Of a stretch of 5,340 nt of DNA, positions 4,089 through 5,340 are shown piece by piece. The stretch comes from Deltaproteobacteria bacterium. GTDB lineage: Bacteria > Desulfobacterota > Binatia > UBA9968. The position numbers were made by a program, and so were the translations under genes. The notes below the pieces were generated by a model. It ran no database searches. It was not told where the DNA came from and saw nothing but the letters and a program-made list of their open reading frames with translations. Within the stretch, counting starts at the first letter, position 1. Each line of letters starts with the position of its first letter. The stretch is from NCBI GenBank assembly GCA_005878685.1, contig VBLN01000148.1:1-5340 (forward strand). The letters are read 5' to 3'.

Positions 4089-4625
4089 ATGGGCAGAAAT
4101 AAGTGTATCCTGGCAAGTCTTCTGTTTCTTCTATGTTTTGTGCACCCGGCGTTACTCCTCGGTTTGGACCTGGGAGAGAAGGCCCCAGACTTCGAACTTC
4201 TCAGCACCAAAGGCGACAAGCTCCGACTGAGTAGTTATTCCGGGAAAAAGAACGTGGTCCTCCAGTTTTACGTGCTTGATTTTACACCGACATGAATCAA
4301 GGAGCTGTCGTCTAGTCGAGACGACTACAATAAGTTCCAGGAAGTGGACGCCGAGGTTTTGGGAATCAGTGCCAACGTGACCTTCTCCCAGAAGGCCTTT
4401 GCCGATTTTCTTAAGCTCAACTTTCCCCTTTTGAGCGATTATCCCAACCTCAGTACGATTCAGGCTTATGGCGTCCTCAGCTCTCAGCGAGCTCTGGCAC
4501 AGCGCTCTTACTTTATCATCGACAAGCAAGGGATTGTCCGGTACAAGAAGATACTGAATAGCGGTGAAGGTCTGGTCCCGAATGAGCTGTTGATTGAAGA
4601 GATTAAGAAGATTAACAGAGGTTAA
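4089..4625 (+). CDS. Exported selenocysteine-containing peroxiredoxin (AhpC/TSA-type)
   Basis: This is one frame of 178 residues with a single internal TGA (4293-4295) that I read as selenocysteine 69. Before it lie a hydrophobic signal peptide (about residues 6-26) and the peroxiredoxin start GEKAPDFELLSTKGDKLRLSSY. After it, in the same frame, comes the rest of the fold (EVLGISANVTFSQKAFADF, FPLLSDYP, SYFIIDKQGIVRYK). The TGA replaces the peroxidatic Cys exactly: the family motif DFTPxC-x-KEL appears as DFTPT-U-IKEL, keeping the T-x-x-C spacing. A SECIS-like hairpin follows at the right distance. The enzyme would reduce peroxides outside the cytoplasm. No cysteine remains in the mature part, so it is a one-Sec enzyme needing an outside reductant, probably the TlpA-like product encoded 7 nt downstream. 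The ribosome site is weak (GAGAAA). A nonsense mutation is the alternative, but the position and hairpin argue against it. Confidence 0.87.
4293..4295 (+). other. UGA codon read as selenocysteine (Sec69)
   Basis: The TGA follows the codons for DFTPT and precedes those for IKEL, with no other stop or frameshift before the TAA at 4623-4625. It stands at the catalytic position of peroxiredoxins, the usual place for Cys-to-Sec replacement in redox enzymes. Confidence 0.85.
4307..4325 (+). promoter_or_regulatory. Bacterial SECIS element
   Basis: GTCGTCT (4307-4313) and AGACGAC (4319-4325) form a perfect 7-bp stem with the five-base loop AGTCG. The loop begins 18 nt after the UGA, and its second base is G. 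This fits the accepted bSECIS rules: a small apical loop, a G among its first two bases, and about 16-37 nt between UGA and loop. The element lies inside the coding sequence, as in other bacteria, and would bind the elongation factor SelB carrying Sec-tRNA. Confidence 0.85.
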
Positions 4626-4632
4626 AGTCATT

Positions 4633-5199
4633 ATGGTTGGCTACGATCTTAAAAAATCCTTCTTGGTTTTGGCTTTCGTTTTCGGGCTTTGGAATGAAGT
4701 GAGCTGGGCACAAGCTGCCAAAAGTCAGGGGATCAACTACAAGCTCGTTCCCAATCTCGCGCCGATGAAGGACAATTCCCCGACGCCGGATTTTACTCTT
4801 CCGGACCCGGAGGGGAAAAAGATCTCCCTGAAAGATTTCAAAGGGAAGCTCGTGTTTCTCAATTTTTGGGCCAGTTGGTGCGTTCCTTGCCGCGAAGAGA
4901 TGCCGGCGATGGAGCGTCTTTATCAGCAGTACAAGACCAAAGGGTTTGTCATTCTCGCCGTAAACGTGAAAGACAGCCGTAAGGACGCACTCGCCTTCAT
5001 CAAGGAACTCAAACTGACCTATCCTATCGTCCTGGATCCTGATGGAGACGTGGATCTTCTCTATGGCGCTTTTGGGCTGCCGACGACTTATCTGATCGAT
5101 CGAAAAGGTGAGGGGCTCGCTAGAGTCTGGGGACCGGCGGAGTGGTACGGCGCAGGGGCCAAGCAGCTCATTCAAGAATTGCTGGACGGCAAGCGATGA
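4633..5199 (+). CDS. Secreted TlpA/ResA-like thiol-disulfide oxidoreductase
   Basis: I start at the ATG at 4633, because it gives a proper signal peptide (MVGYDLKKSFLVLAFVFGLW, probable cleavage near SWA-QA). An earlier ATG at 4594 lies inside the peroxiredoxin gene. AGAGG at 4617-4621 is the likely ribosome site. The 188-residue product has a TlpA-type thioredoxin fold: PDFTLPDPEGKKISLKDFKGK (about 53-72), the active site W82-C83-V84-P85-C86, and the cis-proline P150 in GLPTTYLID. It should be a periplasmic or membrane-facing reductase of the ResA/TlpA/CcmG group. Many such proteins serve cytochrome c maturation, but the placement between a selenoperoxidase and ccdA suggests it passes electrons to that enzyme. 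It lies 7 nt after the peroxiredoxin stop and overlaps ccdA by 4 nt, so the three genes are almost certainly one operon. Confidence 0.93.
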   Translation: MVGYDLKKSFLVLAFVFGLWNEVSWAQAAKSQGINYKLVPNLAPMKDNSPTPDFTLPDPEGKKISLKDFKGKLVFLNFWASWCVPCREEMPAMERLYQQYKTKGFVILAVNVKDSRKDALAFIKELKLTYPIVLDPDGDVDLLYGAFGLPTTYLIDRKGEGLARVWGPAEWYGAGAKQLIQELLDGKR

Positions 5200-5340
5200 C
5201 CGACATCAATTTTTTTGTCGCCTTCACCTCCGGGCTGCTCTCGTTTCTCTCCCCTTGCGTGTTGCCTATCATCCCTTCCTATCTCTCTTTCATCTCGGGC
5301 GTCTCTTTGGAAGAGATGCGCGCTGCCCAGGTCACGAGCC
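5196..5340 (+). CDS. ccdA: Cytochrome c biogenesis/thiol-reductant transporter CcdA, 5' part only
   Basis: The first 48 codons are present and the gene runs off the window. The product begins MTDINFFVAFTSGLLSFLSPCVLPIIPSY and continues LSFISGVSLEE, the unmistakable first transmembrane segment of the CcdA/DsbD family. It includes the SPCVLP motif, whose Cys is one of the two membrane-buried redox cysteines. CcdA moves reducing equivalents from cytoplasmic thioredoxin to periplasmic thioredoxin-like proteins. Its ATG overlaps the stop of the TlpA-like gene (ATGA), implying translational coupling. The length of the full gene cannot be seen; a short CcdA of roughly 230-250 residues is expected, though a larger DsbD-like protein is possible. 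Confidence 0.93.
   Translation, partial: MTDINFFVAFTSGLLSFLSPCVLPIIPSYLSFISGVSLEEMRAAQVTS

Noticed and set aside
4089..4343. Truncated peroxiredoxin pseudogene or sequencing error at the TGA
   Set aside because: The frame is intact on both sides, the stop falls precisely on the catalytic Cys position, and a SECIS-like hairpin follows at the expected distance.

Overview
The window looks like ordinary bacterial chromosome from an uncultured or environmental lineage. A deltaproteobacterial (Desulfobacterota-like) or neighbouring phylum is my best guess. The grounds are two-component genes mixed with a stand-alone four-helix-bundle (23S IVP-type) gene, short heptamer arrays between genes, an intergenic inverted-repeat element of a kind I associate with deltaproteobacteria, and the use of selenocysteine. 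This placement is inference; there is no rRNA or other marker gene here.

Layout. Positions 1-1190 hold a four-helix-bundle protein, a single-domain CheY/DivK-like response regulator and a small secreted two-cysteine protein of unknown function. Positions 1241-2381 hold a 12-codon reading frame followed at once by a receiver-class III nucleotide cyclase fusion. Positions 2382-2786 have no convincing gene; they contain a roughly 190-bp element with inverted ends, a separate strong inverted repeat and an AT-rich stretch. Positions 2787-3096 form a compact transcription unit: a near-consensus sigma-70 promoter with a palindrome over its -10 box, a structured leader, a 13-codon lysine micro-ORF behind a perfect Shine-Dalgarno sequence, several competing hairpins and an intrinsic terminator. 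Immediately downstream is an alpha/beta-hydrolase gene with an Asp at the nucleophile position, so the unit may also act as that gene's leader.

The most important reading is at 4089-4625. What looks like two broken fragments of an AhpC/TSA-type peroxiredoxin is one reading frame interrupted by a single in-frame TGA. The TGA sits exactly where the peroxidatic cysteine belongs (TPT-U-IKEL). Eighteen nucleotides after it there is a perfect 7-bp hairpin whose apical loop begins AG, as expected of a bacterial SECIS element. I annotate it as a selenoprotein peroxiredoxin, not a pseudogene. It is followed 7 nt later by a secreted TlpA/ResA-like thioredoxin (WCVPC) and then, with an ATGA overlap, by the start of ccdA, which runs off the window.

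How the genes could work together (inference): CcdA would carry electrons from cytoplasmic thioredoxin across the membrane to the TlpA-like protein, which would reduce the exported selenoperoxidase. That makes a self-contained extracytoplasmic peroxide-detoxifying relay. The upstream response regulator and cyclase genes suggest phosphorelay and cyclic-nucleotide signalling, but nothing in the sequence ties them to the redox operon.
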